A stretch of 64,000 nt of DNA. Origin: Nocardia vinacea (GTDB lineage: Bacteria > Actinomycetota > Actinomycetes > Mycobacteriales > Mycobacteriaceae). The stretch covers positions 6,200,001 through 6,264,000 of the forward strand of contig NZ_CP109149.1 of NCBI RefSeq assembly GCF_035920345.1. Direction: 5' to 3'. The notes under the pieces were generated by a model, which ran no database searches, was not told the DNA's origin, and saw only the letters and a list, made by a program, of their open reading frames with translations. Every line of letters begins with the position of its first letter. The first letter of the stretch is position 1. The position numbers were made by a program, and so were the translations under genes. Below are positions 8,883 to 17,472 of this stretch, in pieces.

Positions 8883-9773
8883 ATGAGTTCCGCTCCACCC
8901 GTCCTGGACGACCGACGCTTCGTGCTCACCCTCGGGTGCCCGGACCGTCCCGGCATCATTGCCAGGATCACCTCCTTCATCGCCGAGTTCGGGGGGTCCA
9001 TCGTGGAGGCGGGCTACCACTCCGACCCGGATATCGGCTGGTTCTTCACCCGTCAGGCGATCAAGGCGACGACTGTGCCGTTCGGCATCGCGGAACTGCG
9101 CGACCGGTTCGCCGGGGTCGCGGCCGACTTCGGGCCGGAGACCGAGTGGCAGCTGCTCGACTCCGGTGAGCGTCGCCGGGCCGTACTACTGGTCAGCAAG
9201 GACGGCCATTGCCTGCACGACCTGCTCGGCCGTGCCGCGAGCGGTGAACTGCCCGCGACCATCGAAGCGGTGATCGGCAATCATCCGGACCTCGCCGGGA
9301 TGACCGAGGCGCACGGCGTGAAGTTCCACCATGTGCCATTCCCGAAGGATCCAGCCGAACGCGGCCCCGCCTTCGAGCAGGTGCGCGCCCTGGTGGATGC
9401 CCACGATCCCCACGCCGTCGTCCTGGCCCGCTTCATGCAGGTGCTCCCCGCCGAACTGTGCGAACACTGGGCAGGCAAGGCGATCAACATCCACCACAGC
9501 TTCCTGCCATCGTTCGTCGGCGCTCGCCCCTACCATCAGGCCTTCGCCCGCGGCGTCAAACTGATCGGCGCGACCTGCCACTACGTCACCGCCGAACTCG
9601 ACGCGGGCCCGATCATCGAACAAGACGTCATCCGCATCGACCACGCCGACGAGGTCCGCGATATGGTCCGCCAAGGCCGCGACATCGAACGAGTGGTCCT
9701 GGCGCGGGGTCTGCGCTGGCATCTCGAGGGCCGAGTGCTGGTTCACGGCCGCCGCACCGTGGTCTTCTCCTGA
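8883..9773 (+). CDS. purU: Formyltetrahydrofolate deformylase PurU
   Basis: PurU hydrolyses 10-formyl-THF to THF and formate, balancing one-carbon pools and feeding formate to PurT. The 296-aa protein has an N-terminal ACT domain (LTLGCPDRPGIIARITSFIAEFGGSIVEA, residues 13-45) and a C-terminal formyltransferase-like domain with NIHHSFLPSFVGARPYHQA and GATCHYVTAELDAGPIIEQD, containing the conserved His and Asp of the hydrolytic site. Length matches the family. It converges on the alpha/beta hydrolase at 9777, separated by 3 bp. Confidence 0.96.
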   Translation: MSSAPPVLDDRRFVLTLGCPDRPGIIARITSFIAEFGGSIVEAGYHSDPDIGWFFTRQAIKATTVPFGIAELRDRFAGVAADFGPETEWQLLDSGERRRAVLLVSKDGHCLHDLLGRAASGELPATIEAVIGNHPDLAGMTEAHGVKFHHVPFPKDPAERGPAFEQVRALVDAHDPHAVVLARFMQVLPAELCEHWAGKAINIHHSFLPSFVGARPYHQAFARGVKLIGATCHYVTAELDAGPIIEQDVIRIDHADEVRDMVRQGRDIERVVLARGLRWHLEGRVLVHGRRTVVFS

Positions 9774-9776
9774 CCC

Positions 9777-10811
9777 CTACCCGGCTGCTCTGGCGGGCTG
9801 GCGCACCGAATCGAGGACAAGCTCCAGTTCTTCGTTGAACCGCTCGTACATCTCGGTGTTTCCCAGATGTCCCTGTGGGAGCACCTCGTATTTGACCAGA
9901 CTGCCGGTCTCCCTGAGCATTTCGGCGATTCGCCGGGCATGCACCGGCGGCGTCATATCGTCGAACTCGCCGGCCAGGATTGTGGTGGGCACGACGAGGT
10001 TGCGGGCAGACTCGCCGAGGTCCAGTTCGGCGAGCAGGATTCCGAATTTCGCACGGACGCGGGCGGGGCAGGAGCGGACGACGGCGAGGCTGTAGTCGAC
10101 CACGTCGCCGGTGGAGCGCAGGCTCATGATCTGTCGGGTGAAGGCCCACTTCACCGGGGCGATCGGTGGGAAGACGAGCGGGGAGCCGAGGCCTAGGCGG
10201 CCCATCTTGTGCGGCAGCCGAATTCGCCGGTTGAGCAATGGGAGTGGCGCATTGAAGAACGGCAGGACAGTCGTCTCGGCGATCAGGCGGCTCGGCGCGG
10301 TGTTGGTCAGCAGTACCGCGCATGCTTGCTTCGCGACTCGGTCCGGATAGCGGCCGGCCCAGGCCTGCAGCGTCATGCCGCCGAGACTGTGGCCGACCAC
10401 AACCGCCCGCTCGCCCTGGCGCAGCGTGGCGTCGAGCACAGTGGCCAGATCGTCGGCGAGCAGATCGGTGGTCAGCTGGCTGGCGCCGAGTTCGCTCTCA
10501 CCGTGACCACGCACGTCGTAGACGACTACGCGGTACCGATCGGCGAACTCGTTGATCTGCGCATTCCAGTACTCGATGGCGCAGGTCCAGCCGTGTACCA
10601 GCACGATCGTCTGCGCATCGGCCGGTCCGTAGACGTGTACGCGCAAGCGCGCACCATCACGGGCGATGACCGGAACGACCTCACAGGGCGCGGTCGGCGG
10701 ATTCAGCACCTCGGTCGCATAGGTACGCGACCGCAGGTTGGCGCGGTGTGTGTGAAGCAACCCCCGGACCCGACCAGGGACGTCCACCAGTGCAGGCGAC
10801 ATTGCGCGCAT
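9777..10811 (-). CDS. Alpha/beta hydrolase
   Basis: A 344-aa alpha/beta hydrolase with the nucleophile elbow GHSLGG near residue 140, oxyanion-region VLVHGW near 70, DVRGHGES near 97, the acid in AGEFDDMTPP and the catalytic His in LPQGHLGN. The substrate is unknown; position next to a P450 and a cholesterol-oxidase-like gene makes ester or lipid turnover plausible. AGGAG lies 6 nt before the ATG at 10811. A 7-bp inverted repeat lies about 50 bp upstream and may be an operator. Confidence 0.88.
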   Translation of the reverse strand: MRAMSPALVDVPGRVRGLLHTHRANLRSRTYATEVLNPPTAPCEVVPVIARDGARLRVHVYGPADAQTIVLVHGWTCAIEYWNAQINEFADRYRVVVYDVRGHGESELGASQLTTDLLADDLATVLDATLRQGERAVVVGHSLGGMTLQAWAGRYPDRVAKQACAVLLTNTAPSRLIAETTVLPFFNAPLPLLNRRIRLPHKMGRLGLGSPLVFPPIAPVKWAFTRQIMSLRSTGDVVDYSLAVVRSCPARVRAKFGILLAELDLGESARNLVVPTTILAGEFDDMTPPVHARRIAEMLRETGSLVKYEVLPQGHLGNTEMYERFNEELELVLDSVRQPARAAG

Positions 10812-11188
10812 CGGACACTCCTTTGTGTAACTCTCCGATACACTAATCGCAAACCGCCATGCTTGCTAGTGCAAGCACCTCAGAAGTTATCCGAACTTCT
10901 CCCCAGCCCCGTGTGTGACCGATCCCAAAGGAAGCTCGAACCAGCCAGTGGCTGGAGGGTCGAAATCAGCTGTCAACAGCACAAATCGCCACTGTGAACG
11001 CTGACAAACCGCCGCCGAATCGCATCTCCGGTTACCTACCGGATCACACCAAGTCGACCGAAAATCCAGCTCGGTCGCTTGGTCGAATCCGCGTCCACAC
11101 GACAACAGGGTCTCGTCGATGGCAGCTAGCGCACGCAGACCGCCGCGCTCGATACACCACGCCTCCCCCAACCGCAGCCGTGACCGGC
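10812..11188. other. Intergenic region without a supported gene
   Basis: This gap lies between the P450 stop and the hydrolase start. It holds the hydrolase promoter region and an inverted repeat at 10860-10877. A 94-codon open frame on the minus strand (10887-11171) lacks a ribosome binding site and has unconvincing composition. Confidence 0.5.
10860..10877. promoter_or_regulatory. Inverted repeat TGCTTGC-N4-GCAAGCA
   Basis: A perfect 7-bp inverted repeat with spacer TAGT. Its right half plus flank, TGCAAGCACC, closely matches the two direct repeats over the promoter of the XRE gene at 15208 (TTGCAAGCAC and TTGTAAGCAC), so the XRE protein might also act here. Confidence 0.4.
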
Positions 11189-12469
11189 TCAGGCACGCAG
11201 CTTGACGGGCATGGAGCGGTAGGCGTGCAGATTGCGCAGGGGATGTGGGATCGGTGGACCGTCCAAGGACAGATCCGGGTACCGCTCGAACAGGGCTCGC
11301 AGCGCAATGGAGCCTTCCAATCGGGCCAGCGTGGCGCCCAGGCAGCCGTGCAACCCGCTGCCGAACGCGAGATGATCCGCCGCATTGACCCTGGTCACAT
11401 CGAATCGTTCGGGATCAGGGAAGACGGCGGGATCGTAGTTGGCGCCCGCCAACGACAGCAGGACCAGGGAACCGGATTCGACGCGCTGATCGGCGATGTC
11501 GACCTCGCAGTTCGTGACTCGGCCCGTCATCCGCACCGGACCGTCGTAGCGCAAGACTTCCTCGACCGCACTTGGCCACAGCTCCGGCTGTGCCGCCAGC
11601 AGTTCCAGCTGGTCCGGATGGCTTGTGAGCAGGGCGATTCCATTGCCGAGCATATTCACCGTCGTCAAGAATCCAGCGTCCAGCAGAAGCGCCGCATTGG
11701 CCATCTGCTCGCGACGGGAGAGCTCGCCACCTGTCACCAGCATGCTGAGCACGTCGTCGGCCGGTTCGGCAGTGAGCCCGTCGAGGTGTTGGTCGAAGTA
11801 CCGCTGAACCTCGGCCAGGTCTTCGATGGCGTGGCGGTAAGTGCTCCAGCTCAGGCCGCGTTCGAGCAGCGGCGCACCGGAATCTCCCCACTTCAGCAGG
11901 GTCGAATGCATGTGGGCGGGCAACCCGAGAATCTCGGCGATTATCGCGACCGGCAATTGTGCGGAAAAGTCGACGATCAGATCCGGGCGCGGCTTCGATT
12001 CCAGGCGTTCGAGCAGGTCATCGGTCACTTCGACAACCCGCTCACGCAGTTTGGCAATTGCCTTCGGGGTGAATGCCTGCCCGACCAGGCGTCGATACCG
12101 GGTGTGGTCCGGCGGATCGGTCACCAGCATCGAGGGCGGTTCCGCGAGGTTGGGTAGTCCGGGATCCGTTTTGGTCATCACCCAGCGGATCGGCTTCGGC
12201 AAGGCCGAATGGTTGGGCCTGACGACGCTGAAGCGGCGGTCTCGCAGGATGAGTCGGCACAGTTCGTAGTCCGCGGTCACGCGCAGCCCCGATACCTTGG
12301 GTATCCGGCCCCGCTGCCGGATCTCCTCGATGTACTGCGACGAGCCGAGCAATCGATCCGGACCGACCGCGATCTGCCCCAGGGGATCGCCCCGGCGCGC
12401 CGCCCACAGGAGGTAGAACCGTGGCAGGCCATGCATCATCAGCCACCGAATCCACACGCGTATCAACAT
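11189..12469 (-). CDS. Cytochrome P450, CYP140-like, with unusual I-helix
   Basis: A 426-aa haem monooxygenase of bacterial type. Signatures present: EEVLR (ExxR, K-helix) and the haem loop FGSGLHGCLG with the proximal Cys. The sequence resembles mycobacterial CYP140, including NxLGNGI after the I-helix. The I-helix reads AGFLTT at residues 265-270, where AGxE/DTT is expected, so the acid of the acid-alcohol pair is Leu268. Start ATG 12469 is favoured because GGAGG lies 7 nt upstream; a GTG 15 bp earlier is inside that site. It diverges from the cholesterol-oxidase-like gene, suggesting shared steroid or lipid oxidation. Redox partners are not in the window. Confidence 0.93.
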   Translation of the reverse strand: MLIRVWIRWLMMHGLPRFYLLWAARRGDPLGQIAVGPDRLLGSSQYIEEIRQRGRIPKVSGLRVTADYELCRLILRDRRFSVVRPNHSALPKPIRWVMTKTDPGLPNLAEPPSMLVTDPPDHTRYRRLVGQAFTPKAIAKLRERVVEVTDDLLERLESKPRPDLIVDFSAQLPVAIIAEILGLPAHMHSTLLKWGDSGAPLLERGLSWSTYRHAIEDLAEVQRYFDQHLDGLTAEPADDVLSMLVTGGELSRREQMANAALLLDAGFLTTVNMLGNGIALLTSHPDQLELLAAQPELWPSAVEEVLRYDGPVRMTGRVTNCEVDIADQRVESGSLVLLSLAGANYDPAVFPDPERFDVTRVNAADHLAFGSGLHGCLGATLARLEGSIALRALFERYPDLSLDGPPIPHPLRNLHAYRSMPVKLRA

Positions 12470-12504
12470 GTCGTCACCTCCCACTCCACCTTTCCATATG
12501 ATAG

Positions 12505-12515
12505 ATAGCCGCTAT
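12505..12515. promoter_or_regulatory. Short palindrome ATAGC-C-GCTAT in divergent promoter region
   Basis: It lies in the 105-bp gap between the divergent P450 and oxidase genes, so one regulator could control both. Only 5-bp arms; a candidate only. Confidence 0.25.
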
Positions 12516-12574
12516 GAGCGAAGCGTCGCTGTCGGCGCTGATGGAGCGACCTTCGAATCAGGTGAGAGGCAACC

Positions 12575-14191
12575 ATGGACAGGCGCAGTTTCGTCAAGGG
12601 CGCTGGCCTGGCGACGATGCTGGGTTTTGCGAGTGGAAGCACGTTTGCGGCGTGGGCCGATGATTACAGCCCGAGCCCGAGATCACCGGTATACCGCACG
12701 CTGGTGCCGGAGATCTTCGCACCGCTGCCGGATCCGGCGGATCATATGCCCGCGATCGTCATCGGATCAGGGTTCGGGGCGGCGATCACCGCGCTGCGTC
12801 TGGCGCAGGCCGGGACCCAGGTCGCGGTGCTCGAGCGAGGGTCGCGCTGGCCGAACGATCCGTGGCGCAATATCTTCGCCAACGACACGATTCCGGATGG
12901 CCGCGGCTTCTGGCATCGCACGACCTTTACCGGCGCGAACAGGATCCCGGTGCAGATCGATCCGTTCGGCGGGGTCCTCGACGTTTCCAGTTACCCGGGC
13001 ATAGACGTATGGCGCGGTGCGTGTGTGGGCGGTGGCTCGGTGGTGTTCACCGGGGTGATGATCGAGCCGGAGCAACGGTTCTTCGACCACGTGTTCCAGG
13101 GTGTGGTCGACTACCGCGAGATGCACGACATCTACTACCCCAGGGTCCGAAATACGTTGCGGCCGAGCCCGATACCGAACGATATCTACGACTCCTTCGC
13201 GTTCACCCACGCGCGCGGCTGGGACGAACGGTTCCGCGCGGCCGGCTATACACCGCAGCGCATCGACGGCAGTTGGAATTGGGACATCATCCGAGACGAG
13301 CTGACCGGACGATCGATGCCGTCGGCGACGGTCGGCTGTTCGAACCTCGGCAATTCCAACGGCGCGAAGTTCGATCTGAACCAGAACTACCTGCGTTATG
13401 CCGAGGACACCGGCTGCGCCCAGATCTATCCCGGCCATCGTGTGGACGCCATCGCCGAGGAGTCGGGGCGCTATAGCGTCGCCGTGACCAAACTCGCCCC
13501 TACCGGGGACGTGCTCCGCATCCGCACGCTGACCTGCGACAAGCTGTTCCTCGCCGCGGGCTCGGTCGGTACCTCCGAACTGCTGGTCCGCGCGCGGGCG
13601 ACGGGCGCGCTGCAGAACCTGAACGAGCACATCGGCGAAGGCTGGGGTGGCAACGGCGATGTCGCATTGGCGCGGCCTGCCAGCTCGGTCGACATCGGCA
13701 CGCAGGGCACGCCGTCCGCGACCCGGATTCTGGACGAGGCGGACACACCCGTGTCGCTGGAGAACTGGTTCGTCCCCGGCACCACGCCCTTCGACGTCGG
13801 CATTGTCGCGTCGTTGGGCATGGTCCTCGACGACACCCGCGGCCGATTCGGCTACAACCCGACCGACGGGAGCGTGGACCTGCAGTGGCCACCCGACGGC
13901 GCTGCCGGCTACCTAGCGCACGCGCGGGAAGTCAACAACAAGGCGACCTGCAACTGCCCGTCCAACGCCCAACCTGCCTTGGAGGCGGATGCCTCATTCA
14001 CCTCACATCCGTTGGGTGGCGCAGTGATCGGACGCGCGACGGACCCCTACGGCCGGGTGCGTGGTTATCGAGGCCTGTACGTGATGGACGGGGCGGCTGT
14101 GCCCGGCAGCACCGGAACGGTGAACCCGTCGTTGACAATCAGTGCGTTGGCCGAACGCAATATCGAAGAGATCATTCGTTCCGGCGAGTAG
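12575..14191 (+). CDS. Cholesterol oxidase-like GMC oxidoreductase, Tat-exported
   Basis: A 538-aa FAD enzyme of the class I cholesterol oxidase type, which oxidises 3-beta-hydroxysterols with O2 and isomerises them to 3-keto-4-ene products. The N-terminus is a twin-arginine signal (RRSFVKG, then a hydrophobic run to AWA near residue 28), so it is probably exported folded. The FAD site is AIVIGSGFGAAITALRLAQAG near 59-79. Near the C-terminus SHPLGGAVIGRATD...YGRVRGYRGLYV and NPSLTISALAERN match the family's catalytic His and Asn regions. GGCGG-type substitutions make the substrate assignment tentative. It diverges from the P450. Confidence 0.88.
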   Translation: MDRRSFVKGAGLATMLGFASGSTFAAWADDYSPSPRSPVYRTLVPEIFAPLPDPADHMPAIVIGSGFGAAITALRLAQAGTQVAVLERGSRWPNDPWRNIFANDTIPDGRGFWHRTTFTGANRIPVQIDPFGGVLDVSSYPGIDVWRGACVGGGSVVFTGVMIEPEQRFFDHVFQGVVDYREMHDIYYPRVRNTLRPSPIPNDIYDSFAFTHARGWDERFRAAGYTPQRIDGSWNWDIIRDELTGRSMPSATVGCSNLGNSNGAKFDLNQNYLRYAEDTGCAQIYPGHRVDAIAEESGRYSVAVTKLAPTGDVLRIRTLTCDKLFLAAGSVGTSELLVRARATGALQNLNEHIGEGWGGNGDVALARPASSVDIGTQGTPSATRILDEADTPVSLENWFVPGTTPFDVGIVASLGMVLDDTRGRFGYNPTDGSVDLQWPPDGAAGYLAHAREVNNKATCNCPSNAQPALEADASFTSHPLGGAVIGRATDPYGRVRGYRGLYVMDGAAVPGSTGTVNPSLTISALAERNIEEIIRSGE

Positions 14192-14194
14192 GCA

Positions 14195-14491
14195 CTACCA
14201 GCGCGGCCCGCGCTGAATCTCATCCACCTTCGGCCGCACATCGGCAAGGTACACGCCGGTCGCGATAATCGACACCAGCGCAAGCAGACTCGTGACGCTC
14301 AGTGAGAGCAACAGGAACAGCAGGGCCGCGCCGAGGATGGCGATCCAGATCGGTTTGGTCAGTTTGTCGACCGCGGTGAACGCGTCGGGGCGCTGGCGGA
14401 TGGCGTGGATGAGCGCGAAAATCGTCGCGCCGAGCGCCAAGAGCCGCAGCCCGTACAAGATCCAGCTGGCCAATCCGTGCGCTGTGTCCAC
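14195..14491 (-). CDS. DUF2516 family membrane protein
   Basis: A 98-aa protein with three hydrophobic segments (LLALGATIFALIHAI, PIWIAILGAALLFLLLSL, LLALVSIIATGVYLA) and the QRPDAFTAVDKLTKP loop typical of DUF2516. The function is unknown. I chose GTG 14491 because the longer frame runs into the terminator of hbhA. The same small membrane gene follows hbhA in mycobacteria (Rv0476 by recollection). It converges on the cholesterol-oxidase-like gene. Confidence 0.85.
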   Translation of the reverse strand: MDTAHGLASWILYGLRLLALGATIFALIHAIRQRPDAFTAVDKLTKPIWIAILGAALLFLLLSLSVTSLLALVSIIATGVYLADVRPKVDEIQRGPRW

Positions 14492-14509
14492 CAGCCCATC
14501 ATAGAAGCA

Positions 14510-14541
14510 ACGACCCCGCACACGTCGGTGTGCGGGGTCGT
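14510..14541 (-). terminator. Strong intrinsic terminator after hbhA
   Basis: A perfect 14-bp stem (14510-14523 with 14528-14541) with GTCG loop lies 23 bp downstream of the hbhA stop. It is followed on the minus strand by TTGCTTCT. It separates hbhA from the DUF2516 gene. Confidence 0.85.
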
Positions 14542-14563
14542 CAGCGTGGAGAAGGGAAGGGCG

Positions 14564-15211
14564 TCAGGCCTTCTTGGGGGCCGCCTTCTTGGCCGGAGCC
14601 TTCTTGGCGGCGGGTGCCTTCTTGGCCGGAGCCTTCTTCGGGGCGACGCTGTCGGCGGCGGGCTCGGTCTCGGTGGTCACCTCGATGACCTCGGCCTCGA
14701 CGACCGGCTCGACCTCGGCCTCTTCTTCCTTGGCCGGGCGACCGATCAGCTCGTTGACCTTGGCGAGGGCATCCTCGGCGCGGCTGGCCGCATCCTTGTA
14801 CAGCGTCTCGACGCGCTCGACCTGATCCTCGACCAGGTGGTTGGCGCGCAGCCGCTCGACGGTCTCCTCGCCGCGCACGGCCAGATCCGAGTACAGGTCG
14901 ATGACCTGGGTGTAGTACTTCTCGGCGAGCGCCTTCAGCTCCTCCGGGGTGAACTTCTCGCGCAGCTCGGCGAGGTCCTCCGGCAGCTCCGAGGGCAGGC
15001 CGGACAGCCGCTCGCGCAGCGTCTCGAACTGGGCCCGGACATCGGCGGGCACGTTGGCGAAGCGCTCGCGGGCCTCTTCGACGCGGCCGCTGACGTCGGC
15101 GGTGGCGGCGCGCTCACGCACCTGGCTGACGGCGTCGACAACCGCGGCGTACACGGCATCACCGGCACCGACGGTCGCGAACAGTGGCTTGATGGTTACG
15201 TTTTCGGTCAT
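14564..15211 (-). CDS. hbhA: Heparin-binding haemagglutinin-like protein HbhA
   Basis: A 215-aa homologue of mycobacterial HBHA, a surface-associated adhesin that binds sulphated glycans and also influences cell shape. It is largely alpha-helical coiled coil (about residues 30-160, rich in E, R and A heptads) and ends in a Lys/Ala/Pro-rich tail of KKAPAKKAP-type repeats (about 190-215), the part that binds heparin in M. tuberculosis. Between them is an acidic Val/Glu/Thr stretch. ATG 15211 has AGGAG 8 nt upstream and overlaps the stop of the XRE gene as ATGA, so the two genes are translationally coupled. Confidence 0.92.
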   Translation of the reverse strand: MTENVTIKPLFATVGAGDAVYAAVVDAVSQVRERAATADVSGRVEEARERFANVPADVRAQFETLRERLSGLPSELPEDLAELREKFTPEELKALAEKYYTQVIDLYSDLAVRGEETVERLRANHLVEDQVERVETLYKDAASRAEDALAKVNELIGRPAKEEEAEVEPVVEAEVIEVTTETEPAADSVAPKKAPAKKAPAAKKAPAKKAAPKKA

Positions 15212-15708
15212 TCTTCGTTCTCCTGGCGTGGCGGAGTTGGTGATGTGCTCGGAACGTCGCTGTCCCACTCGTCCCCCCCTGGTTCGCTTCCTCCGTTTTC
15301 CCGGCGAAACGATTCATAGATTTCCAGCAGCACCTGCTTCTGCCGTTCGCTGATCGACGTATCGGCAAGCAGGGCATCCCGGACCGGACTGTGCGGCCGC
15401 TGCTCGAGATAGCCAGCCCGTACGTACAACACCTCCGAAGAGACCCGCAGTGCCTTGGCGATCTGCGCGAGTACTTCGGCGGACGGATTACGCAATCCGC
15501 GCTCGATCTGGCTGAGATACGGATTGCTCACTCCCGCCAGGGTGGCGAGCTGACGCAACGAGACTTGCGCGGCTTCTCGCTGTGCCCTGATGAAACCTCC
15601 GATGTCATGTGCCGCGTTGGCCACACGCGCCGCCTTTTCGCCGACGCCGCTGGATCTCTCCTGCGAATCGTCGGTGTACTCGGCGGAACCTTCGGGCTGG
15701 TCTGCCAT
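15208..15708 (-). CDS. XRE-family transcriptional regulator upstream of hbhA
   Basis: A 166-aa regulator with one helix-turn-helix around residues 37-90 (FIRAQREAAQVSLRQLATLAGVSNPYLSQIERG...). The C-terminal part is helical then low-complexity and polar. The orthologous arrangement in M. tuberculosis is Rv0474 next to Rv0475/hbhA. ATG 15708 is chosen with AGAAGG upstream; a GTG one codon earlier is possible. Its promoter has two direct repeats over the -35 region, which fits autoregulation, and readthrough would co-regulate hbhA. Confidence 0.9.
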   Translation of the reverse strand: MADQPEGSAEYTDDSQERSSGVGEKAARVANAAHDIGGFIRAQREAAQVSLRQLATLAGVSNPYLSQIERGLRNPSAEVLAQIAKALRVSSEVLYVRAGYLEQRPHSPVRDALLADTSISERQKQVLLEIYESFRRENGGSEPGGDEWDSDVPSTSPTPPRQENEE

Positions 15709-15738
15709 CACTCACCTTCTGGCGGTTGTACGTATCCA

Positions 15739-15767
15739 ATTCTAAAGCAGGGTGCTAGCTATTGCAA
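15739..15767 (-). promoter_or_regulatory. Sigma-70-type promoter of the XRE-hbhA operon
   Basis: On the minus strand TTGCAA (15767-15762) and TAGAAT (15744-15739) are separated by exactly 17 bp, a near-consensus promoter, with the start codon 31 bp beyond the -10. Confidence 0.7.
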
Positions 15768-15782
15768 GCACGTTGTAAGCAC
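15762..15782. promoter_or_regulatory. Direct-repeat operator over the XRE promoter
   Basis: TTGCAAGCAC (15762-15771) and TTGTAAGCAC (15773-15782) are repeated with an 11-bp period, one helical turn, and overlap the -35 hexamer. This arrangement suits a repressor dimer; the XRE protein itself is the obvious candidate. Confidence 0.5.
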
Positions 15783-15831
15783 CCCTCCAGCAAACATTCA
15801 GCGCGCTCTGCCCAATTCGCGGCGTTCACGA

Positions 15832-15877
15832 CCCTCCGTGGTTACGCAGGCTGCCGCCTCCAGGCCTGAGCTCACGC
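15832..15877. repeat. Dispersed GTGGTTACGC element, copy 1
   Basis: A roughly 45-bp segment with core GTGGTTACGCA, then GGCTGCCGCCTCC and GGCCTG. Related segments occur at 17218-17265, 18401-18440 and 45329-45379. It lies just downstream of the DUF445 stop. Confidence 0.55.
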
Positions 15878-15885
15878 AGCGGCGG

Positions 15886-17301
15886 TCAGCCGCCGAACAT
15901 CAACTGCGAAATCGTGTAGATCACCAGCCCTGCCAGCGATCCTACGACCGTGCCATTGATGCGAATGAATTGCAGATCACGCCCAACCTGCAATTCGATC
16001 TTCTTGCTAGCTTCCTCGGCATCCCACCTGGCAACCGTATCGGTGACCAGAGTGGTGATCTCCGCTGCATAGTTTTCCACCAGATACCGCGCACCGCGAT
16101 CGATCCAATCGTCGACCTTGGCGCGCATCTCGGCATCATCGCGCAGCCGCTCCCCAAGCTGCTGCACATTCTCGGCGACCTTGCGCCGCAGCGTGGAGTT
16201 CGGATCGTCGGCCGATTCCAGGATCAGCCGCTTGGCCGCGCGCCAGGTCGCCTCGGCCATGCCGGTGATCTCCTCGCGACCCATGATCTGCGCCTTGATC
16301 CGCTCGGCCTTTTTGATCATGGCCTCGTCGTGCTGGAGGTCGTAGGCGAATTCCTCGAGGAACCGATTCGCCGCGAGTCGCACCTCGTGTTCCGGATTCG
16401 ACCGCACCTTCCAGGTGAACTCGACGAGTTCCCGATAGATCCTTTCTGAAAGCAGAATGTTTACGAATTTCGGCGCCCATTGTGGAGCATCCCGTAAAAC
16501 GATCCGGTCGATCGTTTCCTGCGAACCGAGCGCCCACTGGTGCGCACGCTCGGCAAGCATGTCGAGCAGCGGCAACTGCCGATTGTCGGCGAGCAGTTCG
16601 GCAAGCACCCGGCCGATCGGCGGACCCCACAGCGGTTCGGCGATCCGCTTGACGATGGTGTTGTCGATGACCTGCTCGACATCCTCGTCCCGCAGCACCC
16701 CGACCACCGCGCGCAGAATGGTCGAACTCTCCTGCGCCACCCGGCCCGCATGTCCGGGATCGGCCATCCAGCGCCCCACCCGCCAGGAGACCTGCGCCGA
16801 ATTCACCTTCGCCGAGACCACATCCGGGGCAAGGAAATTCGATCCCACGAAGGCGCCGAGACTGGCGCCGAGCTGATCCTTCTTCTTCCTGATGATCGCG
16901 GTATGCGGGATCGGCAGGCCGAGCGGATGGCGGAACAGCGCGGTCACGGCGAACCAGTCGGCGAGTGCGCCGACCATGCCCGCCTCGGACGCGGCCCGCA
17001 GGTAGCCGACCCAATCACCGCTCACTCCGCGCGATTCCAGCCAGCGACAGAACAGATAGACCGCTGTCGCGAACGCCAACAACCCGGTGGCCAGGGCCTT
17101 CATCTTGAACAGATCGCGGCGCTTGCCCGCCTCGTCGACGAAGGCCGCGAAACTGGTCGGGGGTGCCGACGTGGGCGCATCCAGCACCGCTGTATTGGAT
17201 CGGCGGCGTTCGCGGGGCCCTTGGTGGTTACGCTCCGCTTCCGCCTCCGGGCCCGTCGCTCGCGCCGCCGTGTTGCCGGGAGCTTTCTCCATGACACCCA
17301 T
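15886..17301 (-). CDS. DUF445 family membrane-associated protein
   Basis: A 471-aa DUF445 protein. After a roughly 65-residue polar, probably disordered N-terminus come a membrane segment (ALATGLLAFATAVYLFCRWL), the family signature VGALADWFAVTALFRHPLGLPIPHTAII, long charged helices, and a C-terminal hydrophobic helix (GSLAGLVIYTISQLMFGG). The biochemical function is not established. The N-terminal disordered region is encoded over a copy of a dispersed repeat (17218-17265). ATG 17301 and 17292 are both possible. M. tuberculosis has a DUF445 gene (Rv0473) at the same place. Confidence 0.88.
   Translation of the reverse strand: MGVMEKAPGNTAARATGPEAEAERNHQGPRERRRSNTAVLDAPTSAPPTSFAAFVDEAGKRRDLFKMKALATGLLAFATAVYLFCRWLESRGVSGDWVGYLRAASEAGMVGALADWFAVTALFRHPLGLPIPHTAIIRKKKDQLGASLGAFVGSNFLAPDVVSAKVNSAQVSWRVGRWMADPGHAGRVAQESSTILRAVVGVLRDEDVEQVIDNTIVKRIAEPLWGPPIGRVLAELLADNRQLPLLDMLAERAHQWALGSQETIDRIVLRDAPQWAPKFVNILLSERIYRELVEFTWKVRSNPEHEVRLAANRFLEEFAYDLQHDEAMIKKAERIKAQIMGREEITGMAEATWRAAKRLILESADDPNSTLRRKVAENVQQLGERLRDDAEMRAKVDDWIDRGARYLVENYAAEITTLVTDTVARWDAEEASKKIELQVGRDLQFIRINGTVVGSLAGLVIYTISQLMFGG
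17218..17265. repeat. Dispersed GTGGTTACGC element, copy 2
   Basis: This copy lies within the coding sequence for the disordered N-terminus of the DUF445 protein and is translated there in the reverse orientation (about AERNHQGPRERR). Confidence 0.5.
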
Positions 17302-17472
17302 TCTGCTGTGTGTTACCGACCGACCTCCGAGCCGATCGCAAGCGACACGCAACCGACGCCGAATGGCCCGATTATGTGCAACCTGTCGCAACCGACACCC
17401 AAACGCGCATGTGGGTCGTTGCCTGGACCTAAGCTGGTGGTCCACGGACCCACACAAACGAGGGAGCTCACG

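Noticed and set aside
10887..11171. 94-codon minus-strand frame between the P450 and hydrolase genes
   Set aside because: No ribosome binding site, no recognisable family, and composition unlike neighbouring genes.
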